The notes beneath the pieces are model-generated. The model did not search any database. It was not told the DNA's origin and worked only from the letters and a program-made list of their open reading frames with translations. From the NCBI RefSeq assembly GCF_019249245.1, contig NZ_JAESDK010000002.1, forward strand, positions 124,001 to 188,000: 64,000 nt of DNA, written 5' to 3'. The translations under genes were made by a program, and so were the position numbers. Below, piece after piece: positions 17,820 through 27,979 of this stretch (position 1 is its first letter; every line of letters begins with the position of its first letter). The DNA comes from Alteromonas lipotrueiana. GTDB lineage: Bacteria > Pseudomonadota > Gammaproteobacteria > Enterobacterales > Alteromonadaceae.

Positions 17820-18500
17820 TTACTTACCCAGAATGCGGCTAAGCTCGTCATCGGCAGAGGTTTTCCCCCCTTTAATACCGGCGTCAGCTAACCGTTTTTC
17901 TAAGTCAGACGACGACTCTTCACTGGCAAGCTCTTCGGCCGCTTCAAGTTCGGCGCTGCGCATTTTTTGCTTGTCCTGAATACGCGACAAGGATTCGGTC
18001 GCGGTTTTCATCTTACTGTTGGCGCCCATATGGCGTGATGACACCGCAACCTGGGCTTTTTGCACACTCTCGGTGGCTTTTACCATATCGACCTGTTGTT
18101 CAAGGCGACGTAAGTTTGCTTTGGCTTGCTGAATATTGCCCGCAAGTTGTTTTTCAGATTGCTGAAACTGGTCAAGATAAGACTGTTCCTGTGCGCGCTC
18201 TTCTTTTAGCTCAGACACTTTTTGGGCACAATCAAGCGCCAGGGCGCGGTCGTTGTCTGCCGCTTTACGGGCATGCGCTTCGTACTCGGCAATAGACGCA
18301 TTAAAGCTGTCTATTTTTTGTTGCGACAGTTTGCGCTTAGCCAGAATTTGCGTACGTGCATGATCTGACTTTCTTAATTCTTCTTTTGCTTCACGGATTT
18401 CCTGCTCCAGGATACGTATCGCCTGACTATCGGCAACATTTTGAGCCGCTTCAGTGGCACCGCCTTTTACTGCGGTAATAAGCTTTTTCCAAACAGACAT
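17820..18500 (-). CDS. yjfJ: PspA/IM30-family protein (YjfJ-like)
   Basis: A 226-residue, almost wholly helical coiled-coil protein of the PspA/IM30 superfamily. It begins MSVWKKLITAVKGGATEAAQN, an amphipathic N-terminal helix, then has long heptad-rich helices (residues about 25-190) and an acidic tail ending DDELSRILGK. Such proteins polymerise on the inner membrane and help keep it sealed; YjfJ itself is little studied. A clear ribosome site (AGGAG) precedes ATG 18500. It follows yjfI by 24 bases and is followed by a terminator. Confidence 0.87.
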   Translation of the reverse strand: MSVWKKLITAVKGGATEAAQNVADSQAIRILEQEIREAKEELRKSDHARTQILAKRKLSQQKIDSFNASIAEYEAHARKAADNDRALALDCAQKVSELKEERAQEQSYLDQFQQSEKQLAGNIQQAKANLRRLEQQVDMVKATESVQKAQVAVSSRHMGANSKMKTATESLSRIQDKQKMRSAELEAAEELASEESSSDLEKRLADAGIKGGKTSADDELSRILGK

Positions 18501-18524
18501 AAGCTGCTCCTGTGAAAATAATCG

Positions 18525-18914
18525 TTAGTGAAGGTGTGTTTCGTAGGCATCTAAAAAAGATGCGACATTTTGAAACAGGGTTTCTACTTCTATCACTACG
18601 CTTTCAGCCTTTGACTGGGCACTTAATGCGCCAAAAGCGGTGTAATATTCTTCACCATTAATGGTGGAAATACCCACGGTAGTGAGCGGAAAAACCATAT
18701 GGGTAGAAAGTATTTCGTGATCAAGTGCGGCTTTGTCGTTTACCTGATTGGCTGAAAACAACAGACTTTCAACCAATATCTGCTCGCCAGATATGGCCAG
18801 CCATGCATCAATGCCGTCTTGATTAGCAATAAGCAGGCAGCCTTCTTCCTTAGTTACAACATAATCGTCGTATTCTTTTAACAGGGCTTCAAGCTGCATT
18901 AAATCCCAGCTCAT
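18525..18914 (-). CDS. yjfI: DUF2170 protein (YjfI-like)
   Basis: A 129-residue soluble protein of the DUF2170 family, the gene that leads the E. coli yjf operon. I placed the start at ATG 18914 (MSWDLMQLEALLKEYDDYVV) because GGAGAAA lies just upstream; the open frame runs 31 codons further but that extension looks non-coding. The protein has a central strand-rich part and a helical, acidic C terminus. Function is unknown. It is divergent from the DUF6471 gene, with about 180 bases between the starts that would hold both promoters. Confidence 0.82.
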   Translation of the reverse strand: MSWDLMQLEALLKEYDDYVVTKEEGCLLIANQDGIDAWLAISGEQILVESLLFSANQVNDKAALDHEILSTHMVFPLTTVGISTINGEEYYTAFGALSAQSKAESVVIEVETLFQNVASFLDAYETHLH

Positions 18915-19094
18915 AGGTTTCTCCTTTAATGTTGATGCGATATTAAGTGACCGTACTTTACCCAGATTTGTGCAGACCGCCAACATTCGCACCATCAGTG
19001 TAGACAAAGTACACCCTGATGGTCAATAATAAATAGTGTTCCAATGTGTAAAAAAATGTGTCTTTGTAAATTATAACTCACAAATGGTGATTAT

Positions 19095-19361
19095 GTGACT
19101 ACTCAGAAAAACTGGCGTTTACTGGTTCAGCGTTTGTTAAAGGCGCAAATGAGTGTGCGCGGAGTTAAATACCAGCAACTTAGCGAAAGGTTGGCTCAGG
19201 CAGGCATAGAGCAAAGTGCTGACAACCTGCGCAATAAGGTCAACAAAGGTATTATGGGGGCAGATTTATTATTGCAAATACTAATGGTTTTAAATGTGCG
19301 GTCGCTGGTTATGTCAGATTTACAGGAAATCCTCGCTGATCTTGAAGACCAGGAAAGGTAA
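19095..19361 (+). CDS. DUF6471 small helical protein
   Basis: An 88-residue protein starting at GTG 19095, with GGTGA a few bases upstream. The pattern RLLKAQMSVRGVKYQQLSERLAQAGIEQSADNLRNKVNKG is that of DUF6471, a small helix-turn-helix-like family. The fold suggests nucleic-acid binding, so it could be a regulator, but that is inferred. It is divergent from yjfI and shares its promoter region. It ends against the terminator of the candidate sRNA on the opposite strand. No partner gene follows on its own strand. Confidence 0.7.
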   Translation: MTTQKNWRLLVQRLLKAQMSVRGVKYQQLSERLAQAGIEQSADNLRNKVNKGIMGADLLLQILMVLNVRSLVMSDLQEILADLEDQER

Positions 19362-19460
19362 ACTAGGTGATGACAAAAAGCGTCGGCCCTCAGAAGATGT
19401 TTGTTTCAGGTAATCATAAAAACAGTAAAAAGACTGAGCAAACATGAAGAGGCAGGGGAT

Positions 19461-19553
19461 AAAAAACGAGCCCGGTCAGCGTTCCGGGCTCGGCTAAATA
19501 GAATTCGGTCGGAGAACGTCATATCTATTTGAACGCTATTTTATCCGTTTAGG
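19461..19553 (-). ncRNA. Candidate small RNA with its own promoter and terminator
   Basis: A strong intrinsic terminator points to the minus strand: a 9-bp stem (19467-19475/19484-19492) runs into six Ts (complement of 19461-19466). No gene lies between it and queA. A plausible minus-strand promoter stands about 70 bases upstream: -35 TTTACC (19582-19587), a 16-base spacer and -10 TATACA (19560-19565). Together they define a transcript of about 90 nt starting near 19553. No open frame with a ribosome site is in it. I do not recognise the RNA: it does not resemble RyhB, Spot 42, Qrr or 6S by eye. The terminator is well supported; the RNA as a unit is a hypothesis. Confidence 0.4.
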
Positions 19554-19664
19554 CCGCAATGTATATTGGTTCGCCGTATCAGGTAAACTACGAACGTATT
19601 AGTAGGTATACCTGCTAGTCAGGCGTTTCTTTTTCCATCAATAGGTTAGATGTTGGAACCGTTA

Positions 19665-20702
19665 ATGAAACTCAGTGATTTTAATTTTTCTTTGCCCGAA
19701 AAACTCATAGCGAAATACCCCACGCAGCGACGCAGCGCCAGTCGGTTGCTGCATTTGGAAGGTAAAAGCGGTGCGGTTACCCACCGTATGTTCGCCGATA
19801 TGTTGACCCTTGTCGAAGAGGGGGATTTATTAATTTTTAACAACACCCGGGTTATTCCGGCGCGTCTTAAGGGCAATAAAGCCACGGGCGGACAGGTTGA
19901 AGTGTTGGTTGAGCGGATTTTGCCCGACGACACCATTCTTGCTCATGTGCGCGCCAGCAAAGCGCCGAAACCAGGAACTCATCTTACGCTTGAGAATCAC
20001 ATTCAGGCGACGGTGCTTGGCCGTCGTGATGCGTTGTTCCATTTACAGTTTACCAACGATGAAAGCGTACTAAACCTGTTAGAAGCCTATGGCCATATGC
20101 CTTTGCCGCCGTATATCGACCGGCCTGACGAAAACAGTGACAAAGAACGTTATCAGACGGTATACAACCAAAAACCCGGGGCCGTAGCGGCGCCCACCGC
20201 AGGCTTACACTTTGACGATGACATGTTGCAAAGCCTGCGCGATAAAGGCGTAGAACTAGGTTTTGTAACCTTGCATGTCGGGGCAGGCACCTTTCAGCCA
20301 GTGCGGGTCGACAACATTCTTGAACACAAAATGCACGCCGAATACGCTGAAGTTGACGCTACTGTGGTTGAAGCCATTGAACGTACTAAGGCTGCGGGCA
20401 AACGGGTGATAGCGGTAGGTACTACCTCGGTTCGCTCGATTGAGTCGGCGGCGAAAGCCGCGGGTGACAATGCGCTTATCGCGCCCTTTTTTGCTGATAC
20501 CGAAATATTTATTTATCCGGGTTTTAATTTTGAAGTCATTGATGCCATGTTCACCAATTTTCACCTACCCGAGTCTACACTGATGATGCTGATAAGCGCC
20601 TTTGCCGGGCGTGACAACGTGATGAATGCATACCAGCAGGCAATTGAATCTGAATACCGCTTTTTTAGTTATGGCGACAGTATGTTCATTGAAAAAGCGT
20701 AA
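19665..20702 (+). CDS. queA: S-adenosylmethionine:tRNA ribosyltransferase-isomerase
   Basis: Transfers and rearranges the ribosyl part of SAM onto 7-aminomethyl-7-deazaguanine in tRNA to make epoxyqueuosine, at the wobble position of GUN anticodons. The 345-residue protein begins [18 protein letters not shown] and has the family segments [28 protein letters not shown] and [15 protein letters not shown] 19665 is preferred over the in-frame ATG 19650 because homologues start here; the ribosome site (GGAA) is modest. It precedes tgt, the other queuosine gene, by about 110 bases. Confidence 0.95.
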   Translation: MKLSDFNFSLPEKLIAKYPTQRRSASRLLHLEGKSGAVTHRMFADMLTLVEEGDLLIFNNTRVIPARLKGNKATGGQVEVLVERILPDDTILAHVRASKAPKPGTHLTLENHIQATVLGRRDALFHLQFTNDESVLNLLEAYGHMPLPPYIDRPDENSDKERYQTVYNQKPGAVAAPTAGLHFDDDMLQSLRDKGVELGFVTLHVGAGTFQPVRVDNILEHKMHAEYAEVDATVVEAIERTKAAGKRVIAVGTTSVRSIESAAKAAGDNALIAPFFADTEIFIYPGFNFEVIDAMFTNFHLPESTLMMLISAFAGRDNVMNAYQQAIESEYRFFSYGDSMFIEKA

Positions 20703-20751
20703 AAATACGACCAATCATGGTATCGGCACATGATCTGTAGCACAGAACTGG

Positions 20752-20757
20752 TATAAT
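20752..20757 (+). promoter_or_regulatory. Extended -10 promoter for tgt
   Basis: TGGTATAAT: a perfect TATAAT with the upstream TG of an extended -10 element. The -35 region is poor, as is common for this type. It lies 58 bases before the tgt start. Confidence 0.55.
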
Positions 20758-20796
20758 CGCCGCCAATTATTCAGACCCCGGCGCCATAGCGCCTGA

Positions 20797-21927
<1,131 letters not shown>

Positions 21928-21952
21928 CAACAACGAAAGATAGAGGAATATT

Positions 21953-22288
21953 ATGAGCTTATTCATTTCAAACGCTTACGCACAGTCAGCCGGGGGCCAG
22001 GAAGGCGGCGGCTTCGAAATGCTAATCATGCTGGGTGTGTTTGGTCTGATTTTTTACTTTTTGCTGTATCGCCCACAGGCTAAGCGTGTAAAAGAGCACA
22101 AATCATTAGTCTCATCACTAAGTAAAAACGATGAAGTGCTGACACAAGGCGGTTTGGTTGGTCGTATCGTAAAGGTGGTTGAAGATAAAGATTTTATCGA
22201 AATTGCCTTAAACGAGACCAACACCATCGTTGTACAGAAGTCATCAGTTACCGCCGTTTTGCCAAAAGGCACAATGAAAGCAATCTAA
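21953..22288 (+). CDS. yajC: Sec translocon accessory protein YajC
   Basis: A 111-residue bitopic membrane protein: a short periplasmic N terminus, one helix (LIMLGVFGLIFYFLLYRPQAK) and a cytoplasmic domain with VKEHKSLVSSLSKNDEVLTQGG, the YajC signature. It associates with SecDF and SecYEG at the inner membrane. The ribosome site GAGGAA precedes ATG 21953. Located 25 bases after tgt and 60 bases before secD. Confidence 0.95.
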   Translation: MSLFISNAYAQSAGGQEGGGFEMLIMLGVFGLIFYFLLYRPQAKRVKEHKSLVSSLSKNDEVLTQGGLVGRIVKVVEDKDFIEIALNETNTIVVQKSSVTAVLPKGTMKAI

Positions 22289-22348
22289 TAAGTTCTACGC
22301 CGGAGCCGGGCATAGTGTCTCCGGCGTCCGGCAAAAAGGAATTTGTCT

Positions 22349-24193
22349 GTGTTAAACAAGAACTCTGTCTGGAAGGTGATTCTTGCAGTCCTGTTTGTCG
22401 GACTGTGTGCATTGTATGCCCTTCCCAATCTTTACGGTGAAGACAACGCCGTTCAAATCTCGGCCGGCCGCGACGCGGTAGTTACCCAGCAAATGGTATC
22501 GCAGGTTGAGCAAACCCTGTCTGCAAATAACATCAGTCCTAAACGGGTTGAATTTGAAGACGAACAAATATTGGTGCGCTTAACCGGGTCTGAAGATCAG
22601 TTAAAAGCACGTGAAATGCTAGAAAAGGCACTTGGCGACGATTACATTGTGGCTATGAACCTGGCGGCAGATACCCCCGAATGGCTTGAAAATTTAGGCG
22701 CCTCGCCTATGAAGCTGGGCCTGGATTTACGTGGTGGTGTGCACTTCTTAATGGAAGTGGACATGAGCGAAGCGATTGCCAAATCGTTAGAGGATGCCGA
22801 AAGTGATTTTCGGACCGCGCTGCGTGAAGAAAAAATTCGATATCGCACCGTCACAAAACGTGACAACCATGTTGATATTAAATTTCGTAGCGAAGAAACC
22901 CTGGAAAAAGCCCAGTTTTTCTTACGTAATCGCAATCGCGATCTTCAGTTCACCGAAGCCGGTGACATGGTACTGCGCGCTACGTTTTCTGAAGATAAAC
23001 TAAATGAGATTCGTGATTACGCGGTAAAACAAAATATTACTATTTTGCGTAACCGGGTTAACCAGCTAGGTGTTGCCGAGCCGCTGATTCAAAAGCAAGG
23101 TGCGGAACGTATAGTGGTGCAGCTACCGGGTGTTCAAGATACCGCCCGCGCCAAAGAAATTCTGAATGCGACCGCTACTCTGGAATTTAGACTGTTAGAT
23201 CGCGACAACGATGTGCGTGATGCGGTCAGTGGTCGGGTGCCACCGGGCTCACAGTTAATTGAAGACAAAAATGGTCAGCCGCAGTTACTTGAAAAGCAAA
23301 TAATGCTGACCGGTAACCATATCATTGATGCCAATAACAGCGTGGATGAATACGGCATACCGCAGGTGAATATTTCTTTGGATTCAGAAGGCGGCAATAA
23401 AATGTCGCGTGGCACCCGGGGTAATATTGGTAACCCCATGGCCACGGTGTTTATTGAATACAAAACCACCGGCGAGAAAAACGAAAACGGTAAGCTGATA
23501 TTTGAAAAGCACGAAGAAGTTATCTCGGTAGCCACCATTCAGGCGCAACTGGGTAGCAGCTTTCGCATTACTGGTCTGGACTCGCCTAAAGAAGCCCGCG
23601 ACTTAGCCCTGCTGTTACGTGCCGGAGCGCTTATTGCGCCCATTCAAATTGTGGAAGAACGCACCGTTGGGCCAAGTCTGGGTCAGGAAAATATCGATCT
23701 GGGTATGCAGGCCATCGTTTACGGTTTATTAGCGGTACTGGTCTTCATGCTTATTTACTACAAGGCATTTGGTATTGTGGCCAATGTAGCCTTGGTGTCT
23801 AACCTGGTGATGATTGTCGGGATTATGTCTATGATACCCGGAGCGACATTAACCTTGCCGGGCATGGCGGGTATTGTATTGACCGTGGGTATGGCGGTGG
23901 ACGCCAATGTTCTTATTTTTGAGCGTATTCGTGAAGAGCTCAGAGACGGGCGTAGCCCACAACAAGCCATCCATCATGGTTACGACAGTGCGTTTTCAAC
24001 CATATTAGATGCCAACATCACTACCTTTATTGCCGGCCTGATTTTGTTTGCAGTAGGTACCGGTCCAATTAAAGGCTTTTCAATCACACTGATGATTGGT
24101 ATTGCGACTTCTATGTTTACGGCCATTATGCTAACCCGCATCATCGTTAATGCGGCGTGGGGCGGACGTAAAGTGAAGAAATTGGCGATTTAA
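22349..24193 (+). CDS. secD: Protein translocase subunit SecD
   Basis: An RND-like subunit of the SecDF complex, which uses the proton gradient to pull proteins across the inner membrane. 614 residues from GTG 22349, chosen because AAAAAGGA lies 8 bases upstream; a TTG two codons earlier is too close to that site. Helix 1 is near the N terminus ([21 protein letters not shown]), followed by the large periplasmic domain with [16 protein letters not shown], then the C-terminal helices with [18 protein letters not shown]. Co-transcribed with secF, 11 bases downstream. Confidence 0.96.
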   Translation: MLNKNSVWKVILAVLFVGLCALYALPNLYGEDNAVQISAGRDAVVTQQMVSQVEQTLSANNISPKRVEFEDEQILVRLTGSEDQLKAREMLEKALGDDYIVAMNLAADTPEWLENLGASPMKLGLDLRGGVHFLMEVDMSEAIAKSLEDAESDFRTALREEKIRYRTVTKRDNHVDIKFRSEETLEKAQFFLRNRNRDLQFTEAGDMVLRATFSEDKLNEIRDYAVKQNITILRNRVNQLGVAEPLIQKQGAERIVVQLPGVQDTARAKEILNATATLEFRLLDRDNDVRDAVSGRVPPGSQLIEDKNGQPQLLEKQIMLTGNHIIDANNSVDEYGIPQVNISLDSEGGNKMSRGTRGNIGNPMATVFIEYKTTGEKNENGKLIFEKHEEVISVATIQAQLGSSFRITGLDSPKEARDLALLLRAGALIAPIQIVEERTVGPSLGQENIDLGMQAIVYGLLAVLVFMLIYYKAFGIVANVALVSNLVMIVGIMSMIPGATLTLPGMAGIVLTVGMAVDANVLIFERIREELRDGRSPQQAIHHGYDSAFSTILDANITTFIAGLILFAVGTGPIKGFSITLMIGIATSMFTAIMLTRIIVNAAWGGRKVKKLAI

Positions 24194-24204
24194 GGAGAAA
24201 GCGA

Positions 24205-25146
24205 ATGCGTATTATCAATCTATCCGGCACCGTCAATTTCATGCGCCTGCGTATGGTTACCACTATTATGTCAGTGGTGTTATTAGCAGGGACTATTGGT
24301 TCACTTGCCATTAATGGTCTGAACTGGGGACTGGATTTTACCGGCGGCACATTAATTGAGGTCGGTTACGAAGAGCCTGCTAATTTGTCGAATATTCGTA
24401 AGCAATTAAATGCTTCCGAATTTGACGATGCCGTAGTGCAGAATTTTGGCTCAAGTGAGGCGGTACTGATTCGTATCGCCCCGCGCGAAGGAGTGAAGTC
24501 AGCGCAAATAGGCGACCAGGTACTGCAGGCTTTGCGTACCGGCGATACTGTCGTTGAAATGCGTCGTATTGAGTTTGTTGGCCCGAACGTGGGTGAAGAG
24601 CTTACCGAGCAGGGCGGTTTGGCCATGCTGGTGGCGTTACTGTGTATTTTACTGTACGTGGCAATGCGGTTTGAATGGCGCTTTGCGTTAGGGTCGGTCA
24701 CAGCATTGGCCCACGATGTGCTATTAACGCTGGGCCTATTCTCAATTTTACAAATTGAGTTTGATTTAACGGTATTGGCCGCCGTGCTGGCGGTTATAGG
24801 TTACTCACTTAACGACACCATAGTGGTGTGTGACCGTATTCGGGAAAACTTCAGAAAAATCCGTAAAGGCGAGCCGGTTGACATTGTGAACATCTCGTTG
24901 ACACAAACATTAAACCGGACCCTGGTCACCTCACTGACCACGATTATTGTATTGATTGCGCTGTTTTATAAAGGCGGTGCGTTAATTCACGGGTTTGCTA
25001 CGGCACTGTTATTTGGGGTTATTATTGGTACTTATTCGTCTATTTATATCGCCAGCTCGGTTGCATTGGCACTGGGTATAAGTAAAGAAGATTTGATGCC
25101 TCCTCAGGTTGAAAAAGAAGGTGCGGACATGGACCCGCATCCATAG
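24205..25146 (+). CDS. secF: Protein translocase subunit SecF
   Basis: The 313-residue partner of SecD. Helix 1 is followed by NWGLDFTGGTLIEVGYEEP, the SecF form of the conserved periplasmic motif, and the C-terminal helices carry VIGYSLNDTIVVCDRIRENFR. The start has an AAGGAGA ribosome site. A terminator follows, closing the tgt-yajC-secDF string. Confidence 0.96.
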   Translation: MRIINLSGTVNFMRLRMVTTIMSVVLLAGTIGSLAINGLNWGLDFTGGTLIEVGYEEPANLSNIRKQLNASEFDDAVVQNFGSSEAVLIRIAPREGVKSAQIGDQVLQALRTGDTVVEMRRIEFVGPNVGEELTEQGGLAMLVALLCILLYVAMRFEWRFALGSVTALAHDVLLTLGLFSILQIEFDLTVLAAVLAVIGYSLNDTIVVCDRIRENFRKIRKGEPVDIVNISLTQTLNRTLVTSLTTIIVLIALFYKGGALIHGFATALLFGVIIGTYSSIYIASSVALALGISKEDLMPPQVEKEGADMDPHP

Positions 25147-25176
25147 CCGATACTTTTTAGCTTAAAACAATCATGT

Positions 25177-25209
25177 AAGCCGCCTTTTCTACAGGCGGCT
25201 TTTTATTTT
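25177..25209 (+). terminator. Terminator after secF
   Basis: An 8-bp stem (25177-25184/25194-25201) followed by TTTATTTTG. Confidence 0.85.
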
Positions 25210-25256
25210 GCGAAGATATGATAATCTTTAGATGGAATTTAAACTAAGGATTGGTT

Positions 25257-26162
25257 ATGACATTTCGCAAAATCTTGTGCTCGGCCTTACTTACTTTGTC
25301 TACAGCGGTAAATGCAGGGGTGACTCCCTGGTTAGATTTTCAGCTGGAAAATGGACATATCGCCTTTCCTGTCACCATTGCCAATCAACCTACCTACGCC
25401 ATTTTAGACAGTGGCTCGCAAATTCATGCCATTAACCAGGCCTTTGTGGCAAAAAACGAGCTGGAATTTTCGCGGGTAGGCAAAGTGCGCATTCAGGGTG
25501 TTTTCGGTGAAGCACGCCGCGATAAACTGTCTAATGTCCCGGTAGGGATTTTCGGCAGTACGATGGAGCTTGACGGCGTAATCGAAATGTCGCTGGGGCA
25601 TCACTCTCGCGGATTATTGCTAGGCGCACCACTGTTTTACGGCAATATTATGCAAATTGATTATCCTAACAATCAGCTGCGTCTTATAACCCGGGATTCG
25701 ATGGATTTGGCTGACTTTAAAAATATTCCGATGGTTGACCAACGCGGTACGGGGATGCCTTTGGTTGAAGTTGCCCTTAACGGGCGAAAAGTATGGTTGG
25801 TATTAGATACGGGTAATTCTGGCGGCATAATTATAGAGCGCACCTTAGCCGAAAGCTTTGATTTTGTAGACGCGAAAAACGAAGTCAGTGGCGCGGCAGG
25901 GGCTACTCGCGAGTCTCGTATTGAATCGCTGCGTATTAAAGAGGTGGTTTTTGGCCCCTATACGTTAGAAAACGTGCTGGTGTCATTTAATGCTCAAGGC
26001 AGTGGAATCAATCTGAAAAACCAGTTTACGGTAACCGGGTCAAGGGTTAAAGGAAAGCGGGTGGTGGGGTTAATTGGCTACGATGTACTTAAGCACTTTA
26101 TATTGACCATGGATTATGGCCGCGGTCATATGCATGTTGGGCTTCCCGAAGACAAAGGCTAA
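25257..26162 (+). CDS. Secreted two-lobe aspartic protease-like protein
   Basis: A 301-residue protein with a signal peptide (ILCSALLTLSTAVNA, cleavage near residue 20). It has two aspartic-protease half-sites: YAILDSGSQIHAIN around residue 46 and LVLDTGNSGGIII around residue 183. Single-domain bacterial members have one such motif and dimerise; here both lobes are in one chain, as in pepsins. The first has DSG and the second DTG, both with the catalytic Asp. Target and role are unknown; an envelope protease or peptide-binding protein is likely. ATG 25257 is chosen for its AAGGA site. It stands alone, convergent with suhB. Confidence 0.72.
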   Translation: MTFRKILCSALLTLSTAVNAGVTPWLDFQLENGHIAFPVTIANQPTYAILDSGSQIHAINQAFVAKNELEFSRVGKVRIQGVFGEARRDKLSNVPVGIFGSTMELDGVIEMSLGHHSRGLLLGAPLFYGNIMQIDYPNNQLRLITRDSMDLADFKNIPMVDQRGTGMPLVEVALNGRKVWLVLDTGNSGGIIIERTLAESFDFVDAKNEVSGAAGATRESRIESLRIKEVVFGPYTLENVLVSFNAQGSGINLKNQFTVTGSRVKGKRVVGLIGYDVLKHFILTMDYGRGHMHVGLPEDKG

Positions 26163-26222
26163 GTTTTAGCGCGGGCAATGAAACAACATATCATCTGATT
26201 TATAATGACTATGTTGTGGTAC

Positions 26223-26256
26223 TAAGCACAGTATCTTTTGATGAATACTGTGCTTA
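26223..26256. terminator. Hairpin between convergent protease and suhB genes
   Basis: A perfect 12-bp stem (26223-26234/26245-26256) with a 10-base loop lies between two convergent genes. The T run after it is broken, so it is a moderate bidirectional terminator. Confidence 0.6.
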
Positions 26257-26275
26257 CATTGTTTTCTTACACGCT

Positions 26276-27052
26276 TTACTTAAGGTGTTTTACCAGGCCC
26301 TGAACTACTTTAGGGCTACCGGCAACCACTTCACCTTTATACAGCGGGTCGTTGTTACCGGCAAAATCTGTCACCAGACCGCCCGATTCACGAACCAATA
26401 ATTCACCGGCTGCAATATCCCAACATTTAATGCCGCGTTCCCAGTACCCGTCGTGACGGCCCGCAGCTACATAAGCCATATCCAAAGCAGCACTACCAGC
26501 ACGGCGAACATCGCCACACTCATGGAAAATTTTGTTGAGGCTTAGGGCGAACTCGCCATATTGCTGCTTATTTTTGTACGGCAAACCTGTGGCTAACACC
26601 GTGTTGGCCAGATCACGTGGCTTAGTTACCCGCAAGCGGTAACCATTTAACTGCGCACCTTTGCCCCGGCTGGCGGTGAAGATTTCACTACGAATAGGAT
26701 CAAAGACAACCGCCTGATCAAGACGGCCTTTATAAAGCAGCGCAATAGAAACGGCAAAATGAGGAATGCCTTTGATAAAATTGGTGGTGCCATCTAACGG
26801 GTCAATAATCCACTGAAAATCAGGGTCTTCGCCTTCGGTTTCGCCGCTTTCTTCACCCAAAAAGCTATGAGTAGGGTAAGACTGACGAATTTTGTAAATT
26901 ATTGCTTTTTCTGCTTCCTTGTCGATATGAGTTACATAGTCGTTATTGCCTTTTTCTTGCAGTTGCAAGTCATCACGGTTTTCAAAACCACGGACAATAA
27001 TTGTACCTGCCGCACGCGCAGCGCGTACCGCAATATTCAGCATAGGATGCAT
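26276..27052 (-). CDS. suhB: Inositol monophosphatase family protein SuhB
   Basis: A Mg2+-dependent phosphatase of the IMPase family; in E. coli SuhB also joins the rRNA antitermination complex. The 258-residue protein has the metal motif WIIDPLDGTTNF, the upstream FLGEESGE and the C-terminal CWDIAAGELLVRESGG. The start was set at ATG 27052 (MHPMLNIAVRAARAAG), with GGTGGTGA upstream; the open frame runs 28 codons further, but homologues begin here. It is divergent from trmJ. Confidence 0.94.
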   Translation of the reverse strand: MHPMLNIAVRAARAAGTIIVRGFENRDDLQLQEKGNNDYVTHIDKEAEKAIIYKIRQSYPTHSFLGEESGETEGEDPDFQWIIDPLDGTTNFIKGIPHFAVSIALLYKGRLDQAVVFDPIRSEIFTASRGKGAQLNGYRLRVTKPRDLANTVLATGLPYKNKQQYGEFALSLNKIFHECGDVRRAGSAALDMAYVAAGRHDGYWERGIKCWDIAAGELLVRESGGLVTDFAGNNDPLYKGEVVAGSPKVVQGLVKHLK

Positions 27053-27253
27053 AGTCACCACCAATTGTAAAAGATCGAATGTCGGCCGCTTGTTCAGCAG
27101 CCGATAAAAAACGCGCGAAGTGTACCTACAGTTCATTCATTATGCAATGCAAGAGAGCATGTTGCAGGGTAAAATTTGATGCTGTCTCGCAATAGCAGGT
27201 CAATCCACACCTGTGGTAAACTTTATAACAAACCATATATACAAAACGAAACC

Positions 27254-27973
27254 ATGCTGGAAAATATCAGGGTTGTGCTCGTCAATACTTCACATACGGG
27301 CAATATTGGCTCCGCGGCCCGGGCTATGAAAACAATGGGGTTGAGCGACCTTTATTTGGTCGACCCGATACAGCCACCTGATGGTAAATCAAGTGCGATG
27401 GCAGCCGGGGCGGGCGATGTTCTTGGCAATGCCACCACCGTGGCTACGCTAGAAGAAGCGGTGGCAGGGTGTGGCCTGGTAGTAGGCACCTCTGCTCGTT
27501 CGCGCACACACTCATGGCCTATGCTTGACCCTCGCCAGTGTGGTGAAAAGATGATTGCTGAAGTCCCCAAGTACCCGGTAGCGTTAGTGTTTGGACGCGA
27601 AAATAATGGCTTAACCAACGAAGAGCTGCAGCAGTGTCATTATCATGTGTGTATTCCGGCAAACCCTGAATACAGTTCATTGAATCTTGCTATGGCGGTA
27701 CAGACCCTTAGCTATGAAGTACGTATGGCCTGGTTAAGTAAAGACACCATTAACGAAGAGCCAAATGAGTATCCGTTAAGCGATGATTTAGAACGGTTCT
27801 ATCAACATCTGGAATCAAGCCTGATGGGCACCGGCTTTGTGGTTAAAAATCATCCCGGGTTAGTCATGACCAAACTTCGGCGGCTATTTAATCGCGCCCG
27901 ACCTGAATCTCAGGAACTGAATATTTTGCGTGGCATCCTTTCTTCTATCGATAAAGCGGTTAAAAAAGACTAA
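27254..27973 (+). CDS. trmJ: tRNA (cytidine/uridine-2'-O)-methyltransferase TrmJ
   Basis: Methylates the 2'-OH of nucleotide 32 in several tRNAs. The 239-residue SPOUT-fold protein begins [21 protein letters not shown], and carries the knot motifs [12 protein letters not shown] and [21 protein letters not shown] 27254 is chosen because the protein then starts as homologues do; the frame is open 26 codons upstream, and the ribosome site is weak. The cysE gene follows after 6 bases. The trmJ-cysE-iscR order is typical of gammaproteobacteria. Confidence 0.94.
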   Translation: MLENIRVVLVNTSHTGNIGSAARAMKTMGLSDLYLVDPIQPPDGKSSAMAAGAGDVLGNATTVATLEEAVAGCGLVVGTSARSRTHSWPMLDPRQCGEKMIAEVPKYPVALVFGRENNGLTNEELQQCHYHVCIPANPEYSSLNLAMAVQTLSYEVRMAWLSKDTINEEPNEYPLSDDLERFYQHLESSLMGTGFVVKNHPGLVMTKLRRLFNRARPESQELNILRGILSSIDKAVKKD

Positions 27974-27979
27974 GTATTC

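Noticed and set aside
25232-25435. 67-codon frame overlapping the start of the aspartic protease gene
   Set aside because: It is a different frame of the protease coding sequence; the protease frame has the signal peptide, ribosome site and motifs.
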